Positions 33,248-42,325 of a stretch of 64,000 nt of DNA are shown here, one piece after another. Source of the DNA: Aliidongia dinghuensis (lineage in GTDB: Bacteria; Pseudomonadota; Alphaproteobacteria; ATCC43930; CGMCC-115725); contig NZ_BMJQ01000001.1 of NCBI RefSeq assembly GCF_014643535.1, positions 434,001 to 498,000 on the forward strand, given 5' to 3'. A program made the position numbers and the translations under genes. The stretch's first letter is position 1; each line of letters starts with the position of its first letter. The notes below the pieces were generated by a model that was not told where the DNA came from, did no database searches, and saw only the letters and a program-made list of their open reading frames with translations.

Positions 33248-34498
33248 ATGAAACTGCCGGTCCGCGGTCGCATCCTGGCGCTGATGACGCTGGGCAGCCT
33301 GCTGGTCGGGCTCGACCGGGCGGCGCTCGTCCCGGCGGTCGAAGGGCTGCGCGACGCGCTGCACGTGCCGAGCCCGGCACTCGACATCGCGTTCAGCGCC
33401 TATGGTTTCGGCTTTTTCCTGGCGCTGGCATTCGCGGGCCTGGTGATCGAGCGGGCCGGTCCGTCGCGCGTCCTCATCGGCTGCGGTCTGCTGGCGGCGC
33501 TGGCCATGGTCGCGACCATGGCGACGTTTCATGTGATCAGTCTCGCCTTGAGCCGTCTCGCGCTCGGCATTGCGGCGGGCGGCCTGCTGCCGGCCGCGAC
33601 CGTACTGCTCGCGCAATGGATCCCGCAGCATGACCGCGGTACGGCGCTGGGGCTGCTGCAGGGTGCCTATTGGCTGGGGCCGCTCATCGCCGGCGGATTG
33701 GTGGGTGCGGCCGAGGCGGCGGGATCCTGGCGCGCTGCCTTCGTCGTTCTGGCGGCGCTCGGCGGCGTCTGGTCGGTCGCCTGGCTGCAGATGGGCTCGG
33801 TGCGGCTGCCGCCACCCGAACGGCTGCCGATCTATTGGCCCGGGCACGCTCGGCGCTTCCTGCTGCCGTTTTTCCTCGCCTTCGCGCAATCCTGGGCGAT
33901 CGCCCTCGTGCTGCAATGGGTGCCGGCCTATCAGCTCGAGACCTGGCATCTCGACGTCACGGGCTCGCCGCTCCTGGCGCTGGTCACTATCGTCGCGGCC
34001 GCGGGCGGCGTGCTCGGTGGCGGCTTCGCCTCAGACTGGGTGTTGCGCGACAGCGGCAATATCCGGCCGGCGCGCCAGCTCCTGCCCGGCATCGGCTTCC
34101 TCGGCGCCGCGGTCGGGCTCTTCGCCATGCCGGGGCACCACGAGCTCCAGACGATCGTGCTGTCGAGCGGCGTGACGCTCTTCTTCCTGGCGCTGGCGAC
34201 CGCCTCGCTCTGGTCCTTGCCGCTCGATATCGGCACTGCCCATCCGGCGATCGGCACCATGTTCGTCGGCCTCGGCGCGGCACTGGCGCAGGCGCTGGGA
34301 CCGCTGAGGCTCGTGCAGCTCTCGGGCGCCTGGTGGCTCGGGCCGACGCTCGGGCTGCCGCTGCTGGTGGCCGCGAGCGTCGCCGCCTTCCAGCTGCGTC
34401 CGGATCTCGGCATCCCCGATCCGCCACCGCCGCCGGCCGAGCCGGAGGAGGGGACGGCAGCAGTCGCGGCCGGGAAGAAGCCGGCGAAGAAGCATTAG
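33248..34498 (+). CDS. MFS transporter
   Basis: A 416-residue inner-membrane protein with 12 predicted helices. The segment LLVGLDRAALVPAVEGLRDAL after helix 1 and GIAAGGLLPAATVLLAQWIPQHDRGTALGLLQGAYWLGPLI in helices 4-5 are typical of the superfamily. The tail is Pro/Glu/Lys-rich (DPPPPPAEPEEG) and cytoplasmic. ATG 33248 has no clear ribosome site, so the start is less sure. It is immediately followed by the YaiI-type gene with a one-base gap. Substrate unknown. Confidence 0.85.
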   Translation: MKLPVRGRILALMTLGSLLVGLDRAALVPAVEGLRDALHVPSPALDIAFSAYGFGFFLALAFAGLVIERAGPSRVLIGCGLLAALAMVATMATFHVISLALSRLALGIAAGGLLPAATVLLAQWIPQHDRGTALGLLQGAYWLGPLIAGGLVGAAEAAGSWRAAFVVLAALGGVWSVAWLQMGSVRLPPPERLPIYWPGHARRFLLPFFLAFAQSWAIALVLQWVPAYQLETWHLDVTGSPLLALVTIVAAAGGVLGGGFASDWVLRDSGNIRPARQLLPGIGFLGAAVGLFAMPGHHELQTIVLSSGVTLFFLALATASLWSLPLDIGTAHPAIGTMFVGLGAALAQALGPLRLVQLSGAWWLGPTLGLPLLVAASVAAFQLRPDLGIPDPPPPPAEPEEGTAAVAAGKKPAKKH

Positions 34499-34499
34499 C

Positions 34500-34952
34500 A
34501 TGGTCGAGCTCTATCTCGATGCCGACGCCTGCCCGGTGCGCGAGGAGGCCTACAAGGTGGCGGACCGCCACGGGCTCGTCGTGCATGTGGTCACGGCCGG
34601 CAACGTCCGCGTGCCGTGGCACCCGTTGAAGCGGCTGGTGCTGGTCGAGGCCGGGCCGGATGCGGCCGACGACTGGATTGCCGAACGGATCCGGCCGGGG
34701 GACATCTGTGTTACGTCTGACGTGCCGCTGGCGGCACGCTGCCTCAAGGCGGGCGGGCAGGCGGTGGGGCCGACCGGCCGGCGCTTCACGCCCGACAATA
34801 TCGGCGAGGCGCTGGCCGCGCGCGAGCTCGCCCGGCATCTGCGCGAGCTGGGCGAGCCCGGCGGCGGACAGCGGCCGCTCGCGGCCCGCGACCGGTCGCG
34901 TTTCCTGGACGCGCTCGAGCAACTGGTTCAGGCGGGCAAGCGTTCAGCCTGA
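34500..34952 (+). CDS. YaiI/YqxD family protein (DUF188, UPF0178)
   Basis: A 150-residue small protein with a PIN-like fold. The signature LYLDADACPVREEAYKVADRHGL at the start and TSDVPLAARCLKAG and GRRFTPDNIGEALAARELARHLRE in the second half match the UPF0178 family closely. The conserved acidic residues suggest metal-dependent nuclease ancestry, but the activity is not established. It begins one base after the MFS stop and precedes gluconokinase by 33 bp. Confidence 0.93.
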   Translation: MVELYLDADACPVREEAYKVADRHGLVVHVVTAGNVRVPWHPLKRLVLVEAGPDAADDWIAERIRPGDICVTSDVPLAARCLKAGGQAVGPTGRRFTPDNIGEALAARELARHLRELGEPGGGQRPLAARDRSRFLDALEQLVQAGKRSA

Positions 34953-34985
34953 CGCATTCCATTTTTTCCAGAAAAGAGCAACGCA

Positions 34986-35501
34986 ATGTCTTCCCCGAAT
35001 AGCCCGCGCGTCGTCATCGTGATGGGCGTCTCCGGTTGCGGCAAATCCACCATCGCGGCCATGCTGGCCGGACGCATGCACTGGGAGTTCGAAGAGGGGG
35101 ACGCGCTGCATCCGCCGGCGAATGTTGCCAAGATGGCGTCGGGCCAGCCGCTCAACGACGAGGACCGGGCACCCTGGCTCGAGGCTGTCGCGGCCCAGAT
35201 CGACGCCTGGCGAACGACCGGCCGTTCCGGCGTCATCACCTGCTCGGCGCTGAAGCGTCGCTATCGCGACATCCTGATCGGCGACCGGCCGGATGTTCGG
35301 CTCGCCTTCCTCAAGGGCTCAAAGGAAGTGATCGCCAACCGCCTGGCCGCGCGCCAGGGCCATTTCATGCCGGCGGCCCTGCTCGACAGCCAGCTGGCGA
35401 CGCTCGAGGCGCCGTCCGAGGACGAGCACCCGATCACGGTCGAGATCGGCCCCCGGCCCGAGGTCATCGTGGCGCGCATTGCGGAGCAGCTGGAGCAGTA
35501 A
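34986..35501 (+). CDS. gntK: gluconokinase
   Basis: A 171-residue P-loop kinase that phosphorylates D-gluconate to 6-phosphogluconate. Walker A is GVSGCGKST (residues 14-22). EEGDALHPPANVAKMASGQPLNDEDRAPWL is the substrate-side signature, and TCSALKRRYRDILIG and FLKGSKEVIANRLAARQGHFMP follow as in GntK. Length is standard. Its product would enter the 6-phosphogluconate dehydrogenase reaction encoded at 38101-39081. No gluconate transporter or GntR-type regulator is adjacent. Confidence 0.94.
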   Translation: MSSPNSPRVVIVMGVSGCGKSTIAAMLAGRMHWEFEEGDALHPPANVAKMASGQPLNDEDRAPWLEAVAAQIDAWRTTGRSGVITCSALKRRYRDILIGDRPDVRLAFLKGSKEVIANRLAARQGHFMPAALLDSQLATLEAPSEDEHPITVEIGPRPEVIVARIAEQLEQ

Positions 35502-35587
35502 CCGTTCGATCCTCCCGCCGACCTTGCAACCAAAGCGCGCGCCGGCTATGGCTATCAACCGATTTGTCGGTCGGCGGGGGATATTCT

Positions 35588-36481
35588 TTGTCCAAGTTCT
35601 TTTGCGCGATCCGCGTCGGCGTGATCGTAGCGGCACTTTGTGCTTTTTCGTACACGCCTTGGGCGCAGGCTCAGGATTGCAAGCTCGTTAGCCGGGGGGA
35701 AATCCCGCTGACGCGCTCCAGCGACGGGCATCTGCTGCTGTCGGTGGCGCTCAATGGCAAGCCCGTCCAGATGGCGCTCGATTTCGAAAGACCGTTTACG
35801 ACAATTTCGCGAGCGAAGGTCAACGAGTTGGATGCGCCCGTCACCAACCAGGCCGGTGGGGAGTTCCGGCTTGGTGAGGATGCCCTTGGTGACGTTGCGA
35901 TGCTTGGTTCCGTGCGCTTGGGCGCCGCCAGCGTCGACCGCCTGGAGGCGGTGGTGGATGACGGACGCAAGGCCTATAACGGCATCATCCTCGGCTACAA
36001 CATGCTGCAGTATTTCTTGCCGGAATTCGATCTCGCGCATGACGTGATCCGTCTGTTCGACAAGCGGCATTGCCCCGACAAGGTCGTCTACTGGGCCCCG
36101 GACTACTTGACGTTCAAGTACGATGATCACATCGGCCGCATGTTACTCGACGCCAAGGTCGACGGGCGCGACGTTCACGCGATGCTGGCGCCGGAGCGGG
36201 TGCAAAGCACGATTTCTTATGATGTCGCGGACGCCTCGGGCATTTCCCATGACACTGGCGGGGCGCTGCAGACTCTGGAATTCGGTGGCATCACGCTTCG
36301 GCACGCGGCGGTCCAGGTTGCGGACCTGCGTTATGCACGGGGGCCCTCCGGACCGGACGCGCATATCCAGGCCAGGGCGCTCTTAACGCCGACCGATATC
36401 AAGATCGGCGCCGACGTGCTGAAGCATCTGCGCTTCATCATCGATTTCGAGGCGAAGACGGTCTATTTCACCGTCGGGTGA
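35588..36481 (+). CDS. exported retropepsin-like protein
   Basis: A 297-residue protein with signal peptide (RVGVIVAALCAFSYTPWAQAQ). The mature part resembles a pepsin/retropepsin-type beta fold: LLLSVALNGKPVQMALDFERPFTTISRAKV in the first half and a repeat-like second half ending GADVLKHLRFIIDFEAKTVYFTVG, with the phrase ILGYNMLQYFLPEFDLAHDVIRLF typical of such proteins. The catalytic Asp-Ser/Thr-Gly triplet is replaced by ALDFERP, so proteolysis is doubtful. TTG at 35588 is taken as the start, with GGGGG seven bases before; no in-frame ATG gives a signal peptide. Function unknown. Confidence 0.68.
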   Translation: MSKFFCAIRVGVIVAALCAFSYTPWAQAQDCKLVSRGEIPLTRSSDGHLLLSVALNGKPVQMALDFERPFTTISRAKVNELDAPVTNQAGGEFRLGEDALGDVAMLGSVRLGAASVDRLEAVVDDGRKAYNGIILGYNMLQYFLPEFDLAHDVIRLFDKRHCPDKVVYWAPDYLTFKYDDHIGRMLLDAKVDGRDVHAMLAPERVQSTISYDVADASGISHDTGGALQTLEFGGITLRHAAVQVADLRYARGPSGPDAHIQARALLTPTDIKIGADVLKHLRFIIDFEAKTVYFTVG

Positions 36482-36494
36482 CGCCTCCTCTCAA

Positions 36495-36595
36495 CCGTCA
36501 TGCCCGCGCAGGCGGGCATCCAGGGCGAGCGATGCGCTGTTAGGGGCCGAAGTCTTTGCGGCCACTCTGGATCCCCGCCTGCGCGGGGATGACGG
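36495..36595. repeat. palindromic intergenic repeat with 29-bp inverted ends
   Basis: The ends at 36495-36523 and 36567-36595 are inverted copies, 27 of 29 positions matching (CCGTCATGCCCGCGCAGG type). Each end can fold alone around CCCGCGCAGGCGGG. This is the dispersed GTCATCCCCGCG repeat style of many Proteobacteria. It lies between convergent genes and may also terminate transcription. Confidence 0.8.
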
Positions 36596-36607
36596 GTTAT
36601 GTGGTTG

Positions 36608-37303
36608 TCAACCCCTCCGCACGACCTCGATGCCGCCGGGGCGGGCGATGATCACGTCGGTCGCGAGCCCGATGAAGAGCCCGGTCTCGACCACGCCCGT
36701 GAGGCTTTTGAGCGCGGCGTGCAGCTTGGCGGCTTCGGTGATCGGGCCGAAGTCGCAGTCGAGGATGAAATTGCCGCCGTCGGTGACGAAGGGCTGCCCG
36801 TCCTTGCCGAGCCGGAGCTTGGGTTTGGCGCTGAGGCCCTTCAGCTGCCGCTCGGTCGATTGCCAGCCGAAGCGCACGGTCTCGACCGGCACCGGTGTGC
36901 GGCTGCCGATCGTCCCCTGCAGCTTGGTCTCGTCGATGATGACGGCCATGCGCTTGCTCGCGGCCGCGACGATCTTCTCGCGCAGCAGCGCGCCGCCCAG
37001 GCCCTTGATCAGGGTCAGGTCGGCGAGGTCGACCGCATCGGCGCCGTCAATCGTGAGGTCCACCGCGTTGTAATGGCCGAAATCGGTCAAGGGAATGCCG
37101 AGACGCTGCGACTGCGCCGCCGTCACTTCGGAGGTCGGGATGCCCACGACCTTGAGGCCGGCCGCGACCCTGGCGCCGATCGCGTCGACCGCGAGGGCGG
37201 CGGTCGAGCCGGTGCCGAGCCCCAGCACCATGCCGTCCTCAACCAGCTCGACCGCCTTTTCGGCGGCAAGGCGCTTCAGGCGCTGGACCTCGTCTTCGGC
37301 CAT
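36608..37303 (-). CDS. rpiA: ribose-5-phosphate isomerase A
   Basis: A 231-residue enzyme interconverting ribose 5-phosphate and ribulose 5-phosphate. Family motifs are GMVLGLGTGSTAALAVDAI, GIPTSEVTAAQSQRLGIPL, DLTIDGADAVD (catalytic Asp region), IKGLGGALLREKIVA and the C-terminal TGLFIGLATDVIIA. ATG 37303 is chosen; the frame stays open upstream into the next gene without conserved sequence. It is the last gene of the leftward pgi-gnd-rpe-rpiA group, 26 bp after rpe. Confidence 0.95.
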   Translation of the reverse strand: MAEDEVQRLKRLAAEKAVELVEDGMVLGLGTGSTAALAVDAIGARVAAGLKVVGIPTSEVTAAQSQRLGIPLTDFGHYNAVDLTIDGADAVDLADLTLIKGLGGALLREKIVAAASKRMAVIIDETKLQGTIGSRTPVPVETVRFGWQSTERQLKGLSAKPKLRLGKDGQPFVTDGGNFILDCDFGPITEAAKLHAALKSLTGVVETGLFIGLATDVIIARPGGIEVVRRG

Positions 37304-37329
37304 CGGGATTCTCCTTGGGGAAAGTTCGC

Positions 37330-38025
37330 TCAGACCGCGACGGTCGGGCGCAGCGCGCCGATCGCCCGGGCATAATCCTTGGAGCCATAGACAAAGGCGC
37401 CGGCGACGAGCGCGTCGGCGCCGGCGGCGATCACCTTGGGCGCCGTCTCGGCATTGATGCCGCCGTCGACCTCGATCCACGGCGCGAGGCCGCGGTCGTT
37501 CGCCATCTGCCGGAGCTTCGCGATCTTCGGCACCACGTCATGGATGAATTTCTGACCGCCGAAGCCGGGATTGACCGACATGACCAGGATCACGTCGCAG
37601 AGCGGCAGGACATAGTCGAGCGCGTCCGCCGGCGTCGCCGGGTTCAGCACGGCGCCGGCCTTCTTGCCGAGGTCGCGGATTTGGCCCAGCACGCGGTGCA
37701 GGTGCGTCGTCGCCGAGGTCTCGGCATGGACCAGGATATGATCGGCGCCGGCCTTGGCGAAGTCGGCGACGTATTTCTCGGGCTCGACGATCATCAGATG
37801 CACGTCGAGCGGCTTCTGCGTCGCGCGCCGGGCCGCCTCGACCACGAGCGGGCCGATCGTGATGTTCGGCACGAAGCGCCCGTCCATCACGTCGACATGG
37901 ATCCAGTCGGCGCCGGCCGCGTCGACCGCGCGGATCTCGTCGCCGAGCCTGAGGAAGTCGGCCGACAGGATCGACGGGGCGACGACCACGGGCCGGTCCG
38001 GCCGGGCGGGGTTGGCGATGCTCAT
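37330..38025 (-). CDS. rpe: ribulose-phosphate 3-epimerase
   Basis: A 231-residue TIM-barrel epimerase interconverting ribulose 5-phosphate and xylulose 5-phosphate. Motifs are [34 protein letters not shown] (metal/catalytic residues), [23 protein letters not shown] and [14 protein letters not shown]. Standard length. It sits between gnd (75 bp gap) and rpiA in the same direction, so ribulose 5-phosphate made by Gnd has both fates encoded side by side. Confidence 0.96.
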   Translation of the reverse strand: MSIANPARPDRPVVVAPSILSADFLRLGDEIRAVDAAGADWIHVDVMDGRFVPNITIGPLVVEAARRATQKPLDVHLMIVEPEKYVADFAKAGADHILVHAETSATTHLHRVLGQIRDLGKKAGAVLNPATPADALDYVLPLCDVILVMSVNPGFGGQKFIHDVVPKIAKLRQMANDRGLAPWIEVDGGINAETAPKVIAAGADALVAGAFVYGSKDYARAIGALRPTVAV

Positions 38026-38100
38026 GGGCGGCCTCGATGGGTCATCGACGGAAGATGCCGGCGGGTGTGCGAGAAAACACCCGCCGGGTCAAGGGGTGCT

Positions 38101-39081
38101 TCAGCCCTTCGGCGTCTCGACATGGCCGCCGAACTGGTGGCGCATGGCCGACAGGAGCTTTTCGGCGAAGGTGTGGTCCTGGCGCGAGCGGAAGCGGACA
38201 TAGAGCGCCGCCGACAGCACGTCGGCCGGCACGGCCTCCTCGATCGCGGCATTGATCGTCCAGCGGCCTTCGCCCGAGTCGGCGACCGAGCCCTGGTAAT
38301 GGTCGAGCGCCGGATCCTCGGCGAGCGCCAGCGCCGTGAGGTCCAGCAGCCAGGACGAAACCACGCTCCCGCGCCGCCAGACCTCGGCGATGTCGGGCAG
38401 GTTCAGGCTGAATCGATGCTCCTCGGGCAGGAGCGGCGAATCGGCGTGGCGCATGATGTCGAAGCCCTCGGCGAAGGCCTGCATCAAGCCGTATTCGATG
38501 CCGTTGTGCACCATCTTGACGAAATGGCCCGAGCCCGAGGGGCCGCAATGCATGTAGCCCTGCTCGGGGCGCGGGTCGGCGTCGGCCGGCCGCTTCGTGC
38601 GCGCGATCGAACCCTGGCCCGGCGCCAGCGCCGCGAAGATCGGGTCGAGATGGTCGACCGCGGGTTTGTCGCCGCCGATCATCAGGCAATAGCCGCGCTC
38701 GCGGCCCCACACACCGCCGGACGTGCCGACGTCGATATAATAGATGCCCTTTTCGGCCAGTTCGCGAGCGCGGCGGACGTCGTCCTTCCAGAAGCTGTTG
38801 CCGCCGTCGATCAGGATGTCACCCGGATCGAGCAGGGCCGAAAGCTGCTGGATCGTCTCTTCGGTGGCGGCGCCCGCCGGCAGCATGACCCAAACGGCGC
38901 GGGGGGTGGAAAGCTCGCCGATCAGCGCTTCGAGCGACGAGGCGCCCGTCGCGCCGTGCTCGGCAAGCGCGCCCACCTGCGCCATGCTCTGGTCATAGAC
39001 CACGCATTCGTGGCCCTTGCCCAGGAGCCGGCGGACGATGTTGCCACCCATCCGGCCGAGACCGATCATACCCAGCTGCAT
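38101..39081 (-). CDS. gnd: 6-phosphogluconate dehydrogenase (decarboxylating), short form
   Basis: A 326-residue oxidoreductase converting 6-phosphogluconate to ribulose 5-phosphate with CO2 release. The Rossmann start [45 protein letters not shown] and [29 protein letters not shown] (catalytic Lys and His region) are clear. About 330 residues is the NAD-preferring short form (YqeC/GndA type), in contrast with the 470-residue form. It lies between pgi (45 bp) and rpe. Confidence 0.95.
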   Translation of the reverse strand: MQLGMIGLGRMGGNIVRRLLGKGHECVVYDQSMAQVGALAEHGATGASSLEALIGELSTPRAVWVMLPAGAATEETIQQLSALLDPGDILIDGGNSFWKDDVRRARELAEKGIYYIDVGTSGGVWGRERGYCLMIGGDKPAVDHLDPIFAALAPGQGSIARTKRPADADPRPEQGYMHCGPSGSGHFVKMVHNGIEYGLMQAFAEGFDIMRHADSPLLPEEHRFSLNLPDIAEVWRRGSVVSSWLLDLTALALAEDPALDHYQGSVADSGEGRWTINAAIEEAVPADVLSAALYVRFRSRQDHTFAEKLLSAMRHQFGGHVETPKG

Positions 39082-39126
39082 TCCATTCTCCGTCGATCGG
39101 TCTCTTCGGGCGCCGAGGCTAAAGCC

Positions 39127-40872
39127 TCAGGCCAACGCCCGACCGATCGCCGACGCCAGCCGCTCCAACCCTGCCACGGGATCGGGGCCCAGGTGAACCC
39201 TGAGCGCCCGGCGGCCCCGCTCGGCGAGCACGGCGAAATCACCGCGCGCCTGGGCCGCCTTCACAATGCCGAAGCCATAACGCTTTCCGGGCACCGGGAG
39301 TTCTTCCGCTTCGTCGCAGGTGATCTGCACAAACACGCCATTGTTGGCGCCGCCCTTGTAGACCTGCCCGGTCGAATGCAGGAAGCGGGGGCCGAAGCCG
39401 AGGCAGACCGCGGCATGGGTCGCGTCGCGGATGGCAAGCCGGAGCTCCTCCAGGATCTCCTCCGTGGCGGCGTTCATCGGCAGGAAGGCGAGCAGCGCCA
39501 CATAGTCGCCGGTACCGGTGCGGCCCAGATGGGCCTTGAGCGTGTCGACTAGGGTTGCGCTGCGGGCCGTGGCCTTGAGCGCGGCCGCGTTGGCCTCGTC
39601 GGCGAAGAGCTTGATGCCCTCATCCTCGAGGAACGGCGTTTCCGCCGGCAGCGAGCCCTCTTGCTCGTAGGCATCAGTCAGTTTGCGGGCGGCGATCTTG
39701 GCGGATTCGACGTCCGGCTGGTCGAACGGGTGGATGCCCATGGCGGCACCGACCACGGCGGTCGCGATCTCCCAGCGGAAGAATTCCTGGGCGACGCCAT
39801 AGGTGTCGACGACCTCGATGTGCACGACCGGATGGCCGGCGTCGGCCAGCGCCTGGATCGCGGCGGCGCGCGGGTCGGGCCGGCCGGCGAGGGTCAGATG
39901 GACGAACAGGCGGTCGGCGCCGTAGACGCTGGGCTCGCTCACCTGCTTCGCATCGATCGGCACGATGCCGCGGCCGATCTTGCCGGTCGATTCTGCCAGC
40001 AGCTGCTCGGCCCAGCCGCCGAACGCATCGAGCCCGGGGCCGGAATAGATCGTGAGCTTGTCCCGCCCTTGGGCGAGGCCGGTCGCGAGCACCGCGCCCA
40101 GGAGCAGGCCCGGATTTTCGCCGGCCGGCACCTCGGGCTTGCACGCGGCGGCCATCGCTTCAGCCGCGCCGACGAGGCGGCCGAGATCGAGGCCCATGGC
40201 CGCGGCGGGCACCAGGCCGAACGGCGAGAGCACGGAATAGCGCCCGCCGATTTCCGGGTCGCCCAGGAACAGGCGCTGAAAATTCTCGGTCTCGGCGAGG
40301 CGCTGCAGCGACGAGCCCGGATCGGTGATCGCGACCAGCCGGCGCGCTGCTTCCTCGGCGCCCAAGAGATCGACGAGCGCCTTGTGGAAATGCGCCTTGA
40401 GTGCGTTCGGCTCCAGCGTGCTGCCGGACTTGCTCGACAGGATGACGAGCGTCTGGGAGAGATCGAGCGACGCCTGGATGGCGCGGACCTGGGTCGGGTC
40501 GGTCGTGTCCGCGACATGGAACTCGGGCCAGCCGGGCTGCGTGCCGAAGGTGCGGGCGAGCACTTCGGGCCCAAGGCTCGAACCGCCCATGCCGAGCAGC
40601 AGGACATGGGCATAGCGCTGTGCATCCGTGCGGAAGCCAGCAAGGCTGCTCAGGTTCTGCTGCATCCGGCCGGGGATGTCGAGCCAGCCGAGCCAGCGGC
40701 CCTCGTCGCTGCCGGTCCACAGGCCAGCGTCGCGCGCCCAGAGCCGCGCCATCCGGCCTTCGGTCCGCCAGCGAGCGAGCTCCCGGGCGACCGCCTCGTC
40801 GAGCGCTGGGGGCAGCAGGGTCCGGGTGCTGTTCAGTTTCTGGCTCGGGTGCTGCGCCTCGGACGCAATCAT
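39127..40872 (-). CDS. pgi: glucose-6-phosphate isomerase of the transaldolase-fusion type
   Basis: A 581-residue sugar-phosphate isomerase. The SIS-domain signatures are LLLGMGGSSLGPEVLARTFG, ILSSKSGSTLEPNALKAHF and ITDPGSSLQRLAE, followed by IGGRYSVLSPFGLVPAAAMG and a C-terminal KGGANNGVFVQIT segment. These match the isomerase half of bifunctional transaldolase/phosphoglucose isomerases better than E. coli Pgi, but there is no transaldolase domain here, and no tal gene is next to it. GAGGAGAG precedes the ATG. First gene of the pentose-phosphate operon; two direct repeats lie 97-131 bp upstream. Confidence 0.88.
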   Translation of the reverse strand: MIASEAQHPSQKLNSTRTLLPPALDEAVARELARWRTEGRMARLWARDAGLWTGSDEGRWLGWLDIPGRMQQNLSSLAGFRTDAQRYAHVLLLGMGGSSLGPEVLARTFGTQPGWPEFHVADTTDPTQVRAIQASLDLSQTLVILSSKSGSTLEPNALKAHFHKALVDLLGAEEAARRLVAITDPGSSLQRLAETENFQRLFLGDPEIGGRYSVLSPFGLVPAAAMGLDLGRLVGAAEAMAAACKPEVPAGENPGLLLGAVLATGLAQGRDKLTIYSGPGLDAFGGWAEQLLAESTGKIGRGIVPIDAKQVSEPSVYGADRLFVHLTLAGRPDPRAAAIQALADAGHPVVHIEVVDTYGVAQEFFRWEIATAVVGAAMGIHPFDQPDVESAKIAARKLTDAYEQEGSLPAETPFLEDEGIKLFADEANAAALKATARSATLVDTLKAHLGRTGTGDYVALLAFLPMNAATEEILEELRLAIRDATHAAVCLGFGPRFLHSTGQVYKGGANNGVFVQITCDEAEELPVPGKRYGFGIVKAAQARGDFAVLAERGRRALRVHLGPDPVAGLERLASAIGRALA

Positions 40873-40968
40873 TGCGATCTCTCCTCGTGGATCCCTGACG
40901 TCGAATTCTGCCCGCCGGCCGGGGCGGGCGACGAACATGAACGCTCCGGTGGGCCCAAGCATTCATTT

Positions 40969-41003
40969 TTTTCGTCGCTTTCCGGAAGATTTTCGTCGCT
41001 TTC
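40969..41003. promoter_or_regulatory. two 14-bp direct repeats 21 bp apart between pgi and M20 gene
   Basis: TTTTCGTCGCTTTC occurs at 40969-40982 and 40990-41003, start to start 21 bp, or two turns of the helix. This lies in the divergent promoter region of the pentose-phosphate operon and the amidohydrolase gene. Same-face binding of a regulator dimer pair is likely; the regulator is unknown. Confidence 0.5.
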
Positions 41004-41071
41004 GGATTGCTCCCGCCGCCCGGCGGCCTATCGTTGTGGGCACAAGCTTTTCGAGTGAAGGACCGCCTCAA

Positions 41072-42244
41072 ATGCCGATCAAGAATCGTATTGCCGATTT
41101 CCATGCCGATCTCACGGCCTGGCGCCGGGACATCCACGCGCATCCGGAAATCGCCTTCGAGGAACATCGGACCTCGGCGCTCGTCGCGGCGAAGCTCGAG
41201 GAATTCGGCATCGAGGTGCATCGCGGTCTCGCCGGCACGGGCGTCGTCGGCACGCTCAAGGGCAACCGGCCGGGCGACCGGGCGATAGCACTCCGCGCCG
41301 ACATGGACGCGCTGCCGATGCCGGAGGCGAACGGGTTCGAGCACGCCTCGAAGAACGAAGGCAAGATGCACGCCTGCGGCCATGACGGGCATACGGTTAT
41401 GCTGCTGGGGGCGGCGCGCTACCTCGCCGAGACGCGCAATTTCGCCGGCACGGTGCATTTCGTGTTCCAGCCGGGCGAGGAGGGCGGCGGCGGCGGCCGG
41501 ATCATGGTCGAGGAAGGCTTGTTCGAGAAGTTCCCGGTCGAGGAAGTCTATGGCATGCACAATTGGCCGGGCCTGCCGGTCGGCCAGTTCGCCGGCCGCG
41601 TGGGTCCCGTCATGGCGGCAACCGACCAGTTCGAGATCACGCTCGAAGGCCGCGGCGGCCATGCCGCCCAGCCGCACAAGACGGTCGACCCGATCGTGCT
41701 GGGCTCCCAGGTCGTGGGCGCCATCCAGACGATCGCCAGCCGCAACGCCGATCCGATCAAGAGCGTCGTCGTCTCGGTCACCCAGTTCCACGCCGGCTCC
41801 GCGTTCAACGTGATCCCGCAATCGGCCTGGCTGTGCGGCACGATCCGCACGTTCGACGCCGACGTGCGCCTCCAGGCGCGCGAGCGGATCGAGGAAATCG
41901 CCAAGGGCGTCGCGATAGCGCTCGGCGGCAGCGCCGAGGTGAAGTTCAAGTTCGGCTATCCGGCGACCGTCAACCATGCGGATCAGACCGAGACGGCGCT
42001 TTCCGTGGCCGAGCGCGTCGCCGGCGCCGGCAACGTCCAGCGGGACATCCCGCCCTCCATGGGCGGCGAGGACTTCGCCTATATGCTGCTCGAGAAGCCG
42101 GGCTCCTACATCTTCATCGGCAACGGCCCCGAGGTCGAAGGCCAGAAGCTGCATCAGGTCAACTACGACTTCAACGACGAGATCCTGCCGGTCGGCGCCA
42201 GCTATTGGTCGCAGCTGGTCGAGGACGTGCTGGCGCACGGCTGA
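41072..42244 (+). CDS. M20 family amidohydrolase (paralogue of 21498-22670)
   Basis: A 390-residue amidohydrolase for N-acyl amino acids or related amides. Metal and catalytic residues stand in GKMHACGHDGHT and QPGEEGGGGG, the lid region begins at GRGGHAAQPH and the C-terminal metal region is MGGEDFAYML. It has the canonical YGMHNWPGLPVG segment with a metal-binding His, unlike its paralogue. AAGGA lies ten bases before the ATG. It is divergent from pgi and ends in front of a hairpin shared with the convergent CoA transferase gene. Confidence 0.94.
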   Translation: MPIKNRIADFHADLTAWRRDIHAHPEIAFEEHRTSALVAAKLEEFGIEVHRGLAGTGVVGTLKGNRPGDRAIALRADMDALPMPEANGFEHASKNEGKMHACGHDGHTVMLLGAARYLAETRNFAGTVHFVFQPGEEGGGGGRIMVEEGLFEKFPVEEVYGMHNWPGLPVGQFAGRVGPVMAATDQFEITLEGRGGHAAQPHKTVDPIVLGSQVVGAIQTIASRNADPIKSVVVSVTQFHAGSAFNVIPQSAWLCGTIRTFDADVRLQARERIEEIAKGVAIALGGSAEVKFKFGYPATVNHADQTETALSVAERVAGAGNVQRDIPPSMGGEDFAYMLLEKPGSYIFIGNGPEVEGQKLHQVNYDFNDEILPVGASYWSQLVEDVLAHG

Positions 42245-42265
42245 CCGCTACGACCATCTCTCCTC

Positions 42266-42287
42266 TCATCATGGCCGGGCATGATGA
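42266..42287. terminator. hairpin between convergent genes
   Basis: TCATCATG and CATGATGA form a perfect 8-bp stem around GCCGGG, between the ends of the amidohydrolase and CoA transferase genes. No clear U-tract. Confidence 0.5.
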
Positions 42288-42325
42288 AGGAGGGAAAAGG
42301 GGCGGCTTGCGCACCGGCGTAAGCA

